Part shown: positions 1-7,964 of the stretch, one piece after another
How the letters are laid out: every line of letters begins with the position of its first letter
Position numbering within the stretch: the first letter of the stretch is position 1
Origin: Pseudobdellovibrio exovorus JSS
GTDB taxonomy: Bacteria > Bdellovibrionota > Bdellovibrionia > Bdellovibrionales > Bdellovibrionaceae
Reading direction: 5' to 3'
Length of the DNA: 64,000 bases
Assembly: GCF_000348725.1 (NCBI RefSeq)
Contig: NC_020813.1
Coordinates: 496,001-560,000, forward strand
The notes under the pieces: model-generated
Told to the model about the DNA's origin: nothing
What the model saw: only the letters and a program-made list of their open reading frames with translations
The model's database searches: none
Translations under genes and position numbers: made by a program

Positions 1-518
1 CCTTGGATCGTCATCAGTCGAGGGCGAATAACCCACTCGGCTAGATTACGTAGCTCCATCGGCGACACTTGCTCGCTTTCAGTGGTGACGGCGATTTGTT
101 GAATTTGTCCCATCAATGACCCGATAGGACCCATGATGGGCTTAACTCCTAAGGGTAGTTGCTCTTGTGCAAGATTCAATTTTTCTTGTACAAGCTGACG
201 ATTACGATAGATGTCAGTGCCCCACTCAAACTCAACATAAATGACCGAAAGACCTATACCAGACTGTGAACGCAAGCGCTCAACACCAGGGATTCCATTT
301 AAATAACTTTCAATAGGATAGGTAACGCGTGTTTCGACTTCTTCCGGAGCCATCCCATGACCCTCAGTCATAATGGTGACTGTGGGCTTTGTGATATCGG
401 GGAAGACATCAATTGGCAGATTTAAGACGCTGATACTGCCATAGACAATCAGCAAAGCGGTCAACGAAACGACCAATAGCCGATGGTTCAGCGAAAAACG
501 AATAATAGAATTTAACAT
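1..518 (-). CDS. Heavy-metal efflux RND permease, CzcA/CusA family (partial)
   Basis: The 5' part of an inner-membrane RND pump that would export metal cations using the proton gradient. Only about the first 172 codons lie in the window; the 3' end is off the left edge. The translation begins with a short cytoplasmic start and a first membrane helix (residues about 12-30, LLVVSLTALLIVYGSISVL). The family-typical NLPIDVFPDITKPTVTIMT and GMAPEEVETRVTYPIE segments follow, then the porter-domain motif GVERLRSQSGIGLSVIYVEF. ATG is preceded by GAGGA. The gene lies 54 to 70 bases after a small His-rich ORF, as in many metal efflux operons. The metal cannot be assigned because the transmembrane charge-relay motifs are outside the window. 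Confidence 0.93.
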   Translation of the reverse strand, partial: MLNSIIRFSLNHRLLVVSLTALLIVYGSISVLNLPIDVFPDITKPTVTIMTEGHGMAPEEVETRVTYPIESYLNGIPGVERLRSQSGIGLSVIYVEFEWGTDIYRNRQLVQEKLNLAQEQLPLGVKPIMGPIGSLMGQIQQIAVTTESEQVSPMELRNLAEWVIRPRLMTIQ

Positions 519-572
519 AAATTTGTCCTCAATAGATTAAACAAAAACTAAAAATAGAGAGCGTGATTTTGT

Positions 573-947
573 TTAAGCTCGAGGTGGCTGAAATGGGCCT
601 TCAATAAACGGAGAAGGCGGCACTGACTTATTTGAAAAAGAGTTATCTAAAGGTTGGTGTAAAGACACAACAGTAAAATCAGTTGTTGGGAAAAAGTATT
701 GAAAAGCCGACGTATGGCATTTGTAGTGTGCCGGACAAGCATCTTGCGACGAAGTCTCTGTTGTTGTACTTTTCTGTGAAATTGATTTCGCTGCCGTTTT
801 CGAATCATGGTCCGTATGATCGTGTGACCATTCGCTATGATTTGAACAGTGAACCATCATATCTAAAATAGTGAAATGACTTGTGATAACAAGCGAGAAA
901 ACAAGTCCTAGTAGTAAGAGCTTTTGAAGCCTTTGAATGGTAGCCAC
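573..947 (-). CDS. Small His-rich membrane-anchored protein upstream of metal RND pump
   Basis: Unnamed small protein of about 124 residues. An N-terminal hydrophobic segment (KLLLLGLVFSLVITSHFTIL) is followed by a His/Cys-rich stretch (MMVHCSNHSEWSHDHTDHD), a second Cys pair (CPAHYKC) and a Pro-rich tail ending PFQPPRA. This layout is common in small ORFs that open copper, zinc or cobalt RND operons. A periplasmic metal-binding or metal-sensing role is inferred from the His clusters and from czcA/cusA-like DNA just downstream. The start is uncertain: I prefer GTG at 947, which has a GGGG stretch 5 bases upstream. A TTG at 986 would add 13 residues but has no visible ribosome-binding site. 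Confidence 0.6.
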   Translation of the reverse strand: MATIQRLQKLLLLGLVFSLVITSHFTILDMMVHCSNHSEWSHDHTDHDSKTAAKSISQKSTTTETSSQDACPAHYKCHTSAFQYFFPTTDFTVVSLHQPLDNSFSNKSVPPSPFIEGPFQPPRA

Positions 948-1056
948 TGTGGCCCCATCGTAAAGTATCAGGCGAAAAAATTCCAATGGTTTCTTGTAGT
1001 TTCTTAAAAAACCACAAAAGAGAACAGTCAGATTAAAACTGTTCTCTCAAGTCTTC

Positions 1057-1085
1057 TATATTTCCGGATAAGGTACGGCCTACCT
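1057..1085 (+). repeat. REP-like repeat, solo copy beside the nuclease gene
   Basis: A 29-base sequence identical to 33633-33661. Its last 26 bases match the reverse complement of 32904-32929. It contains the palindrome AGGTA-CGGCC-TACCT. On the minus strand it begins directly after the TAA of the S1/P1-type nuclease gene. The other two copies flank the REP-associated transposase 31 kb away, so this looks like a non-autonomous copy. Confidence 0.85.
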
Positions 1086-2141
1086 TTAGAGATAGTCTGG
1101 CTTAATAAAGTCCGGAGTAAACGGATACTGGTAGCTTTTATAGGCCTTTAGATCAGGACTTCCGGCGGACTTGTAAATCTCATCCCAGAAGTGGGCCAGT
1201 AGATAACTAGAACGGGCCATTTGTTTGACTAACAGAGGTTCCATTTTTTTGAAAGCTTCTGCTGGTGGGCGGCGCTTCGCTGGAGTTCTTAAGCTCATGC
1301 CTTTTTCGATACGTAAATTAGACGGAGTTGTAACTGGATCTAACTTAAGGACATCTTTCACTTCACTAGATGTGACTTCACTTAGAATTCTCATGTTATC
1401 AATAACAGTTTTTTGCTGAGTGAATGTCTGAGACTTCCACGAGCGAGCTCTTTTTACTATTTGTCCCACAATATCGGCATCAAATTCACCGACAAGGAGT
1501 TCTTCATAGTAAGCATGAATTCCACCATGGCCAGCAGAGTAACCATCGTAATCAGCGGTGCTGTGAAAAGGTTGCCCATTATCACCTACAAAGTGTCCCA
1601 TAAGGCCCATGTTCACGAACATGTCATAGACTGCTTTATTATAAGCTAAAGAATTATCTTGTTCTTCTTTCGAGCCCTTTGGTTTGTCAGCTGATTTGAT
1701 GGACTGAGCGCCTTGCAGAGCTAGGCGATAAAACTGATCGGCTCTCCACCAATTTGAACCTAACTCATCGGGTATTGAAAAAAGTGTTTGGGCTTCATTT
1801 TGCTTGTTGGGTTTTCCTGTATACGTTTCGATTATTTTTTTGTAGTCAGCGGGAAGATCTTTGAACGAGACACCGATTTTTTCGACATTGATGTAATGGC
1901 CTGGGTCACCAAGTTTGCGACTCTCTGATGAAAGTGATTTCCAGTAGATGTCGGGAATGTTGCACAGATGTCCCATGGTGTGCGGGCGGTGTAAAAGAAA
2001 CTCTTTTAATTGGGGAGACTTCACTAAATGAGTCGCGGCATCACAAATAGCGTGATGACCCCGACCGCCCCAAGCTAAAGATGTTGAGGACATTGTGAGT
2101 AACATTAATCCCACTAGAAAACTCAATACTGACTTGTGCAT
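1086..2141 (-). CDS. Secreted S1/P1-type nuclease (zinc-dependent, phospholipase C fold)
   Basis: Likely extracellular or periplasmic zinc enzyme that cleaves single-stranded nucleic acids and/or 3'-nucleotides, as S1/P1 family members do. A signal peptide ends SLA before a mature Trp (residue 24), the residue that supplies N-terminal zinc ligands in this superfamily; GGRGHHAIC follows. Further ligand-type motifs are GDPGHYINVE and MGHFVGDNGQPFHSTADYDG. Length (351) is slightly above the usual P1/S1 range. ATG has an AAAGGAG site 6 bases upstream. It is the last gene after a nucleoside-type ABC importer, 43 bases after the previous stop, which favours a nucleic-acid substrate over phospholipid. 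A lipid-cleaving relative cannot be excluded. Confidence 0.8.
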   Translation of the reverse strand: MHKSVLSFLVGLMLLTMSSTSLAWGGRGHHAICDAATHLVKSPQLKEFLLHRPHTMGHLCNIPDIYWKSLSSESRKLGDPGHYINVEKIGVSFKDLPADYKKIIETYTGKPNKQNEAQTLFSIPDELGSNWWRADQFYRLALQGAQSIKSADKPKGSKEEQDNSLAYNKAVYDMFVNMGLMGHFVGDNGQPFHSTADYDGYSAGHGGIHAYYEELLVGEFDADIVGQIVKRARSWKSQTFTQQKTVIDNMRILSEVTSSEVKDVLKLDPVTTPSNLRIEKGMSLRTPAKRRPPAEAFKKMEPLLVKQMARSSYLLAHFWDEIYKSAGSPDLKAYKSYQYPFTPDFIKPDYL

Positions 2142-2184
2142 AAAAACTCCTTTAATAATTACAGGACTTATTTAACTTAACACC

Positions 2185-3045
2185 TTATCTGAGTTCCGCT
2201 GGCGGGTGAAAGCGCGATTTCAGTAGCAATAGTGCCAGTAGCGTTGCCAGATAAGGTATCATTTGAATAAATTCAGCAGCGATATATTGCGAGACCGCCG
2301 CATTGGATTGAAGCAAGATCTGAAGTGCCTCACAAAAGCCAAAGAAAAGACAGACGATATAGGCACGATTTAAGTGCCAACCCGCAAAAATCACTGCTGC
2401 AAGGGCAATGAAACCTCGTCCTGAACTCATCATCGGTGAATAGTTAGACGAAAGCGCGGTGGATAGAACAGCTCCGCCAAGGCCAGTCACAAAAGCTGAA
2501 AGTGTTAAAGATTGCCATTGTCTTCGGATAATACTGACTCCCACAGATTCCAGCGCGAGTTTTTTTTCTCCGGCGAACTTCATCTGAAGTCCCCAGATTG
2601 TTTTTTCAGAAAGCCAATAAGAAAGACCTATAGTCACAGCCAAAACAAAATAAGGAAGATAGACATTGTAGGTTGGCGCAGCAAGAGATGGCGTCGATCC
2701 CGTTGAATTAAAAAGAGTTTTACTGACAATAGGAATAATCCCCATTGCCAGAAGATTCATACCTGTGCCCACAACGATGGAGTTTGCTTTAAATTTTAAA
2801 ATTAACAGACAGAAGATCTGTGCGAAAACGGCAGTGATGACGGCTGCCGCTAAATAGCCCACAAGGACGGAACCTGAAAAGTAAGCCACACTGGCGGCAC
2901 TGAAAGCGCCAATCAAAAGATAGGATTCAAGTGCGATTTGGGCCACACCGGCTTTTTCTGAGAAGTAAGCGCCCGTAGCGGCAAAAAACAGAGGAAGGCT
3001 CAGGCGTAATGTTGAAAGAAGTAAAAGCAAATAGACCGAATCCAT
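2185..3045 (-). CDS. ABC importer permease, BMP/nucleoside type (second permease)
   Basis: Inner-membrane permease of a BMP-family importer (NupQ/YufQ-like). It is almost entirely hydrophobic. It contains the family motif RLSLPLFFAATGAYFSEKAG near the N terminus and AGEKKLALESVGVS in the cytoplasmic coupling loop. The next segments, LSAFVTGLGGAVLST and SSGRGFIALAAVIFAGW, are also typical. I start it at ATG 3045, which overlaps the TAA of the preceding permease by one base (TAATG) and has AAAGGA upstream. A TTG at 3078 would add 11 hydrophilic residues inside the upstream gene and is unlikely. It should pair with the permease at 3045-4106 to form the transmembrane channel. Confidence 0.9.
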   Translation of the reverse strand: MDSVYLLLLLSTLRLSLPLFFAATGAYFSEKAGVAQIALESYLLIGAFSAASVAYFSGSVLVGYLAAAVITAVFAQIFCLLILKFKANSIVVGTGMNLLAMGIIPIVSKTLFNSTGSTPSLAAPTYNVYLPYFVLAVTIGLSYWLSEKTIWGLQMKFAGEKKLALESVGVSIIRRQWQSLTLSAFVTGLGGAVLSTALSSNYSPMMSSGRGFIALAAVIFAGWHLNRAYIVCLFFGFCEALQILLQSNAAVSQYIAAEFIQMIPYLATLLALLLLKSRFHPPAELR

Positions 3046-4106
3046 TAAGAACGTCCTTTCTTTTTGAAAGAAGGCCAAGGTCTATTGAAGATATAGTAAG
3101 AAGCCGCTACAGAAAAAATAATAATAGCTTGCAGGACTCTTGAAAAATCACGTGTTAAAAAATCTGTCTCGAGATCAAGATCGGAAGCTCCCTTATGTAG
3201 ACAGGCCATTAAAAAAGCCGAGGCGATAATACCAAGAAAATTTTGACGAGCTAGTAAGGCCACAGCTATTCCAAGGAAGCCATACTGCGGTGAAAATCCA
3301 ATTTTATATTGAAAGGTATTTCCAAAAACCTCAGTTAGGCCTACACAGGCAGAAAAGGCTCCAGCTAGTCCAAGACTAAGAAATAAAATTTTTCTTTGTG
3401 TGATCCCAAGACGTTCCGCCGCGTGGGGATTTTGTCCGAAAGCTAAAACTTGGTAACCCAGAAGAGTTTTCTTTTCTAAAAAAGCCAAAACCAGACACGA
3501 AGCTATAGCTAAGAGTAAAAATGAACTGACAGCGGAATGATCAAAGTAATTTTTAATGAAGTCATTTTGTAGAAATTGAAAGGCTGGCTGAATCGTCGCT
3601 GTTTCTGGGTTTTGCGAATCGGGATTTTGTAAATGATGAACTGTCATCCACGTGGCTATGGCCGCCAAGATAAAATTTAACATAATCGCCACTACCACTT
3701 CATGGGCTTGGCGTAATAATTTAAAGGCGGCAATGATCATCGCAGACAGAGCACCTGAAGCTAGGGTGATCGCAAAGACTAGGAACAGAGAAAAAGTTAA
3801 AGATAAAGTGTTGCTGTACGGGACGATCAGTTGACCAAAGTAAGCTGCCGCTAGGGCCGAGATGGTGATTTGACCTTCACTTCCGATATGGAACAGGCCT
3901 GCTTTCATGGGAATAGCAAAAGCTAGCCCTGTAAAGATCAAGCATGTAGTATAAAACAGAGTTAGGCCTAAATCGAATTTGGAAACCCAAAAGCTGGTCG
4001 ATAATACTTTCAATACATGCAGAGGACTTTCATTGAAAAAGACAGCAAGCCCGCAAGAAAGGGCGATGCCGAAGACTAAACCAAACCAAGGGGCTAATCT
4101 TTTCAT
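3045..4106 (-). CDS. ABC importer permease, BMP/nucleoside type (first permease)
   Basis: Inner-membrane permease of the same importer (NupP/YufP-like), 353 residues. Family segments include GLAFAIPMKAGLFHIGSEGQ near residue 60, AHEVVVAIMLNFI, and the coupling-loop motif GQNPHAAERLGITQRKIL. The start overlaps the end of the ATPase gene by four bases (ATGA) and the stop overlaps the next permease, so translation of the cassette is coupled. The substrate class (nucleosides or related compounds) is inferred from the BmpA-type binding protein that opens the operon, not from residues in this subunit. Confidence 0.9.
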   Translation of the reverse strand: MKRLAPWFGLVFGIALSCGLAVFFNESPLHVLKVLSTSFWVSKFDLGLTLFYTTCLIFTGLAFAIPMKAGLFHIGSEGQITISALAAAYFGQLIVPYSNTLSLTFSLFLVFAITLASGALSAMIIAAFKLLRQAHEVVVAIMLNFILAAIATWMTVHHLQNPDSQNPETATIQPAFQFLQNDFIKNYFDHSAVSSFLLLAIASCLVLAFLEKKTLLGYQVLAFGQNPHAAERLGITQRKILFLSLGLAGAFSACVGLTEVFGNTFQYKIGFSPQYGFLGIAVALLARQNFLGIIASAFLMACLHKGASDLDLETDFLTRDFSRVLQAIIIFSVAASYYIFNRPWPSFKKKGRS

Positions 4107-5503
4107 AGGTCACCTGCCATGTACATTCCGATTTCTTGTTCAGTTAGCTGGCCTTTGTTAAAAGGCCCATAGATTTTATTTTTATTCAAGACGATGAAAC
4201 GATCGGAAAGAAGTAACACCTCATCAAGATCTGCTGAAACTAATAATACGGTATTTCCTTGGCGGGTGTATTCATACAGTGATTGATGAATTTTCTCTTG
4301 AGCTCCAAGGTCGACTCCGCGGCTGGGGTGCGCCGCTAATAAAACTTGTGGGTGATCTAAAAGTTCGCGTCCCACGACAAACTTCTGTTGGTTACCGCCA
4401 GACAGATCGGCTAATAACTTATCCGCTTCGGGTGGGCGAACGTCCCATTCCTTTAATAGAGCTTCTGTTTCCTGCTTTAGTAATTCGGTCTGTAAAAGGC
4501 CTTTTTTCAAAAAGCGGCCTTTATGTCGTAGCAAAACATGCTCCATCAAGTTCATATCCTGAAAGACACTGAGCTTGAGGCGATCTTCAGTGATATCACC
4601 GTAGGGGATTTTGTGCTGACGTAAAGATGTTAAGAAATGCGCAATTAGCTCGTCTTGTCCATTTCCTTCAATTCCTGCCACACCGAAGATCTCATTTTTT
4701 CTCAGGTGAATATCAGAGTCAGGTAAAGAGATCGGCGTTTTTTGATTTTCTGTGGAGGAATCAAATTGGCTTTGTTGCAGCCGACGGCCGATCATCAGTT
4801 CGGCCATTTGCTCAAGAGTCAAATCCTGTTGAGCATGTTGTGACACCAAAGACCCTTGGCGAAGAATACTAATATCATCGGCAACGTATTTAATTTCGTT
4901 GAGCTTATGGGAAATGAGGATCACTGTTTTCCCATGGGATTTCAGCTGCAAAATGAACTTCATCAGCTCATGTGATTCTTGTGGAGTTAGAACCGCCGTA
5001 GGCTCATCAAAGATGATGATATCAGGGTCTGGCATCAGAGCTTTTAGAATTTCGAGTCGCTGCTGTTCGCCGACGCTGAGGTTTTTTACTTTAGCACGTA
5101 AGTTTATTTTCCAGCCAAACTGTTTCAGCAGAGCATCCGCGCGAGCGGCCACATCTGTAGCGGGCTTAGTCTTTAAAGAGAAATTATCTGAACTAAAGCT
5201 CAAGATTAAATTATCCAGAGCGCTGAGTTGATCCGCCAGTACGAAATGCTGATGGATAAAGGCGATTTTATTATGAAAAGCATCTTGAGCTGAATGGGGA
5301 GAATACAACTGACTATTCAAATAGATTTGTCCACTCGAGGCAGGGAAAAGTCCGCCCAAAAGCTTCATCAGCGTAGATTTGCCGGCGCCATTTTCACCGA
5401 TGATTGCATGCACTGTGGAACGCTTAATCGACAAAGAAATATCGCGGCAAGAGACGCAGGTTCCGAACGCTTTAGTGATATTTCTAAATTCGATGTACGA
5501 CAT
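4103..5503 (-). CDS. ABC importer ATPase with two nucleotide-binding domains, BMP/nucleoside type
   Basis: Cytoplasmic energising subunit (NupO/YufO-like) with tandem ATP-binding cassettes. Domain 1 is complete: Walker A GENGAGKST at about residues 37-45, signature SVGEQQRLEIL, Walker B IIIFDEPTAVLTP. Domain 2 has the family-typical altered P-loop (GVAGIEGNGQDELI), the signature LSGGNQQKFVVGREL and AAHPSRGVDLGA in place of a canonical Walker B. This asymmetric pattern is usual for sugar/nucleoside double-cassette ATPases. At 466 residues it is shorter than the common 500-515, mainly between P-loop and signature in domain 2. ATG overlaps the BMP gene stop by one base (TAATG). Confidence 0.92.
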   Translation of the reverse strand: MSYIEFRNITKAFGTCVSCRDISLSIKRSTVHAIIGENGAGKSTLMKLLGGLFPASSGQIYLNSQLYSPHSAQDAFHNKIAFIHQHFVLADQLSALDNLILSFSSDNFSLKTKPATDVAARADALLKQFGWKINLRAKVKNLSVGEQQRLEILKALMPDPDIIIFDEPTAVLTPQESHELMKFILQLKSHGKTVILISHKLNEIKYVADDISILRQGSLVSQHAQQDLTLEQMAELMIGRRLQQSQFDSSTENQKTPISLPDSDIHLRKNEIFGVAGIEGNGQDELIAHFLTSLRQHKIPYGDITEDRLKLSVFQDMNLMEHVLLRHKGRFLKKGLLQTELLKQETEALLKEWDVRPPEADKLLADLSGGNQQKFVVGRELLDHPQVLLAAHPSRGVDLGAQEKIHQSLYEYTRQGNTVLLVSADLDEVLLLSDRFIVLNKNKIYGPFNKGQLTEQEIGMYMAGDL

Positions 5504-6507
5504 TACTTGGTCACGTAATAATCCGGAACTTTAATTTTTTTAGCGACGATTTGTTTTTTTATATCTTCAAGCTTTTGCTTTTCAGCAGCACTCCAAAGAC
5601 TTTCATTGTTTTTATCTAAAGCCCAGTCAACGCCAGAGTCTTTTAAGCCGAAGCGCACGATACCGGCTTTGAATTCTTTTGCCTGTGCAGCTTTGATGGT
5701 ATCGTAGACAGCCACATCCACGCGTTTAAGCATACTTGTTAAGACTGTTTTTGGTTTTAACCAGTTTTGATTTGAGTCCACACCGATCGCAAAAACTTTC
5801 TTTTCAGCCGCAGCATCAAATAATCCTGACCCTGAAGCGCCAGCGGCGTGAAAAATCACATCTGCTTTTTGTCCGATTTGAGTTAAGGCGATCTCTTTTG
5901 CTTTTGCAGGGTTGTTCCAAGCTTCACCTGTCACACCGATATAGTTGATAAGGATCTTAGCTTTTGGATTTACGTGTTTAACACCAGCCTCATAGGCGCG
6001 TTGAAAACGACGGATCAGTGGAATATCCATTCCACCTAAGAAACCGACAACACCTGTTTTCGATTTAATGGCTGCTGCGGCACCCACAAGAAAGGCCCCT
6101 TCGTGCTCTTCAAAAAGAAGTGAGCGAACATTCGGAGCATTAACTTCGCCGTCGACGATAGCGAATTGTGTATTAGGAAACAAAGCAGCTACTTTGCGAA
6201 CGGTATCGGCCTGTGCAAAGCCAACTCCGATAACAAGGTCATATTTTCTTTGAGCAAAGTTGCGATGTAGAATTTCAAGCGAGTTGTTATCAGAGGCTTC
6301 GACATATTTCAGATCGATGCCCAGTTCTTTTTGTGCCTTGGTCGCACCTTCGTAAGCTGAGGTATTAAAAGACTTATCGTCTTTGCCACCTTTGTCTAAA
6401 ACTAAACCCACTTTGATGTTGGCGAAAGCGGAGGTGCTGATCAGAGTAGAGCTAAGAAGGAAAAGGATGAAGGTTAACCAACGACTTTTGAACATGCTTT
6501 TACACAT
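5503..6507 (-). CDS. BMP/PnrA-family substrate-binding protein
   Basis: Periplasmic receptor that delivers substrate, most likely nucleosides, to the importer encoded downstream. A signal peptide ends near TSAFA before NIKVGLVLDKGGKDDKSFN, the family N-terminal signature. Later motifs include VIGVGFAQADTVRKVAALFPN, GFLGGMDIPLIRRFQRAYEAG and a ligand-site-like VIFHAAGASGSGLFDAA. Many relatives are lipoproteins, but no lipobox Cys is visible here, so it is probably soluble. The first ATG (6507) has a strong AGGGGG site, so I keep it rather than Met5. It opens a coupled four-gene operon that is followed by the secreted nuclease. Confidence 0.92.
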   Translation of the reverse strand: MCKSMFKSRWLTFILFLLSSTLISTSAFANIKVGLVLDKGGKDDKSFNTSAYEGATKAQKELGIDLKYVEASDNNSLEILHRNFAQRKYDLVIGVGFAQADTVRKVAALFPNTQFAIVDGEVNAPNVRSLLFEEHEGAFLVGAAAAIKSKTGVVGFLGGMDIPLIRRFQRAYEAGVKHVNPKAKILINYIGVTGEAWNNPAKAKEIALTQIGQKADVIFHAAGASGSGLFDAAAEKKVFAIGVDSNQNWLKPKTVLTSMLKRVDVAVYDTIKAAQAKEFKAGIVRFGLKDSGVDWALDKNNESLWSAAEKQKLEDIKKQIVAKKIKVPDYYVTK

Positions 6508-6628
6508 GGGGCCCCCTACTAAAAACGCTTAAAAACGTAACAAACAAGTTTTAAGTGTTTGTAAAATCCGGCCCTGTTTTAGTCAAGAGAGAAGTGGCTT
6601 TTTTGAAACAGTAAAATCTGTCCTTATC

Positions 6629-7861
6629 TTAAATGCAGATACCTGCATCACGCGCATCTTGAAGGATGCGTTCTAAGAAGGCGTCATATGCCTCATATAC
6701 GCTTTGATCACGCACTTCGATTAAAACTTCATCATTTGTGCGCAAAGAAAACAGATCTAAGTTATGTGATCCTGTCAGCACCACAGGAACTTTTTCTGAA
6801 GAATTGTCGATTGAGGCGTTAATCAGCACGATTTTCGTATGAATGCTATTTTCCGAGCGATCTTTTTCTTCTTGTCCGCGGTATGGCAGAATAACTAAGT
6901 CTTCGCTTCTTAAACTACGAATGACTTTTTTACCTGGAGACTTTTGCACGGGATCCACACGTGTGATGACTTGCAAATCACAGCCTTCAGCTTGTAGGCG
7001 CGCCATTTCACGAGCTACTCCTCCACGGGTAAAAGCGGACTGTGAAGCTTTAATGCTTGAGTTGGGAAGTTTGCAGTTCACTTTTTTAAGTAATGAAAGC
7101 ACGGGGTCTTTTGACACCAGTCGTGGGAAGAAATAAGACTTTAATTTTCCAGATTCATCGCTAATGGTAGGATGGGATTTTTTAAAAAGAGCCGTCTGAT
7201 CCCCTTTTAGTTTTTGCCAATAATTTAAAAAGTCCTCAAAGAAATCAGGATTGTTTTTGATCAGTAAAAGATCGTTGTACATTTTAAGTTGTCCATCAGC
7301 CATATTGGCTGATGTTTGTGCGACAACATGACTGTTCCCATCATTTAGATCCGAGAATAAAAAGAATTTATTGTGATTGGCAATCAGACCGCGACAGGCA
7401 TTCCCTAAATCATGATTCTTTTTCAATTTTAGAATAGAAAGCGGGGCTGCCAGTGGACCTTTACAGAGCTTCAGACACACTTCATCCTCGGCACATTTAA
7501 GTCCTTCGCTGTATCCGGAAAAGCCATAAGCTAAAATATTTAATGGGGAGCCGTTCTCTTCTATTTCGTGCGCGGTTCCGCCGTCCAATACGATTTGCAC
7601 GTCAACACCGCGATGGGAAGCGATCACAAGTTCCTGTGCTAAGTTGGCACGACTAATATGATAAAGAGCTACACGAATTTTTGAGCCTTCGCGTGCATCA
7701 CGGATCATCTCGATTAAGCGATCTTCAATCGTTGTGGTGGCATCACCATGAAAGCCAGGGGTGTTAAACAGTGGCTCAACATCAAAGCTGAATGCTGGTA
7801 AACTGTTTAGTAAAACCAAAAACGACAACTGGGCTTTTAAAATACGGAAAACTTTATGCAT
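6629..7861 (-). CDS. Secreted phospholipase D-like (HKD) protein
   Basis: Exported PLD-superfamily protein; members hydrolyse phosphodiesters in lipids or nucleic acids. A signal peptide ends LPAFS before FDVEPLFNTPG. The first HKD-like motif is HNKFFLF at about residues 163-169 with AQTSANM downstream; the spacing to the Asp is one residue longer than canonical. The second is HTKIVLI at about 341-347, with a GSHNLD segment following. Several Cys in the middle (KCAEDEVCLKLCKG) suggest disulphides. It has its own promoter candidate (7916-7944) and is probably monocistronic. The substrate cannot be read from the sequence; nuclease and lipase are both possible. Confidence 0.78.
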   Translation of the reverse strand: MHKVFRILKAQLSFLVLLNSLPAFSFDVEPLFNTPGFHGDATTTIEDRLIEMIRDAREGSKIRVALYHISRANLAQELVIASHRGVDVQIVLDGGTAHEIEENGSPLNILAYGFSGYSEGLKCAEDEVCLKLCKGPLAAPLSILKLKKNHDLGNACRGLIANHNKFFLFSDLNDGNSHVVAQTSANMADGQLKMYNDLLLIKNNPDFFEDFLNYWQKLKGDQTALFKKSHPTISDESGKLKSYFFPRLVSKDPVLSLLKKVNCKLPNSSIKASQSAFTRGGVAREMARLQAEGCDLQVITRVDPVQKSPGKKVIRSLRSEDLVILPYRGQEEKDRSENSIHTKIVLINASIDNSSEKVPVVLTGSHNLDLFSLRTNDEVLIEVRDQSVYEAYDAFLERILQDARDAGICI

Positions 7862-7915
7862 GACCTTTTGTTTAGCAAGGGAAGGGCCACTTTATAGTGC
7901 TGTGGGATGCTATTA

Positions 7916-7944
7916 AATAGAATCCGGCATATAGAGGCTGTCAA
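7916..7944 (-). promoter_or_regulatory. Sigma-70-type promoter candidate for the PLD-like gene
   Basis: On the minus strand TTGACA (7944-7939) is a perfect -35 box. A 17-base spacer leads to TCTATT (7921-7916), a 4-of-6 match to TATAAT. Transcription would begin near 7909, about 48 bases before the ATG at 7861. No activator site was recognised. Confidence 0.45.
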
Positions 7945-7964
7945 ACTATTGGTCAGTCTATCAG

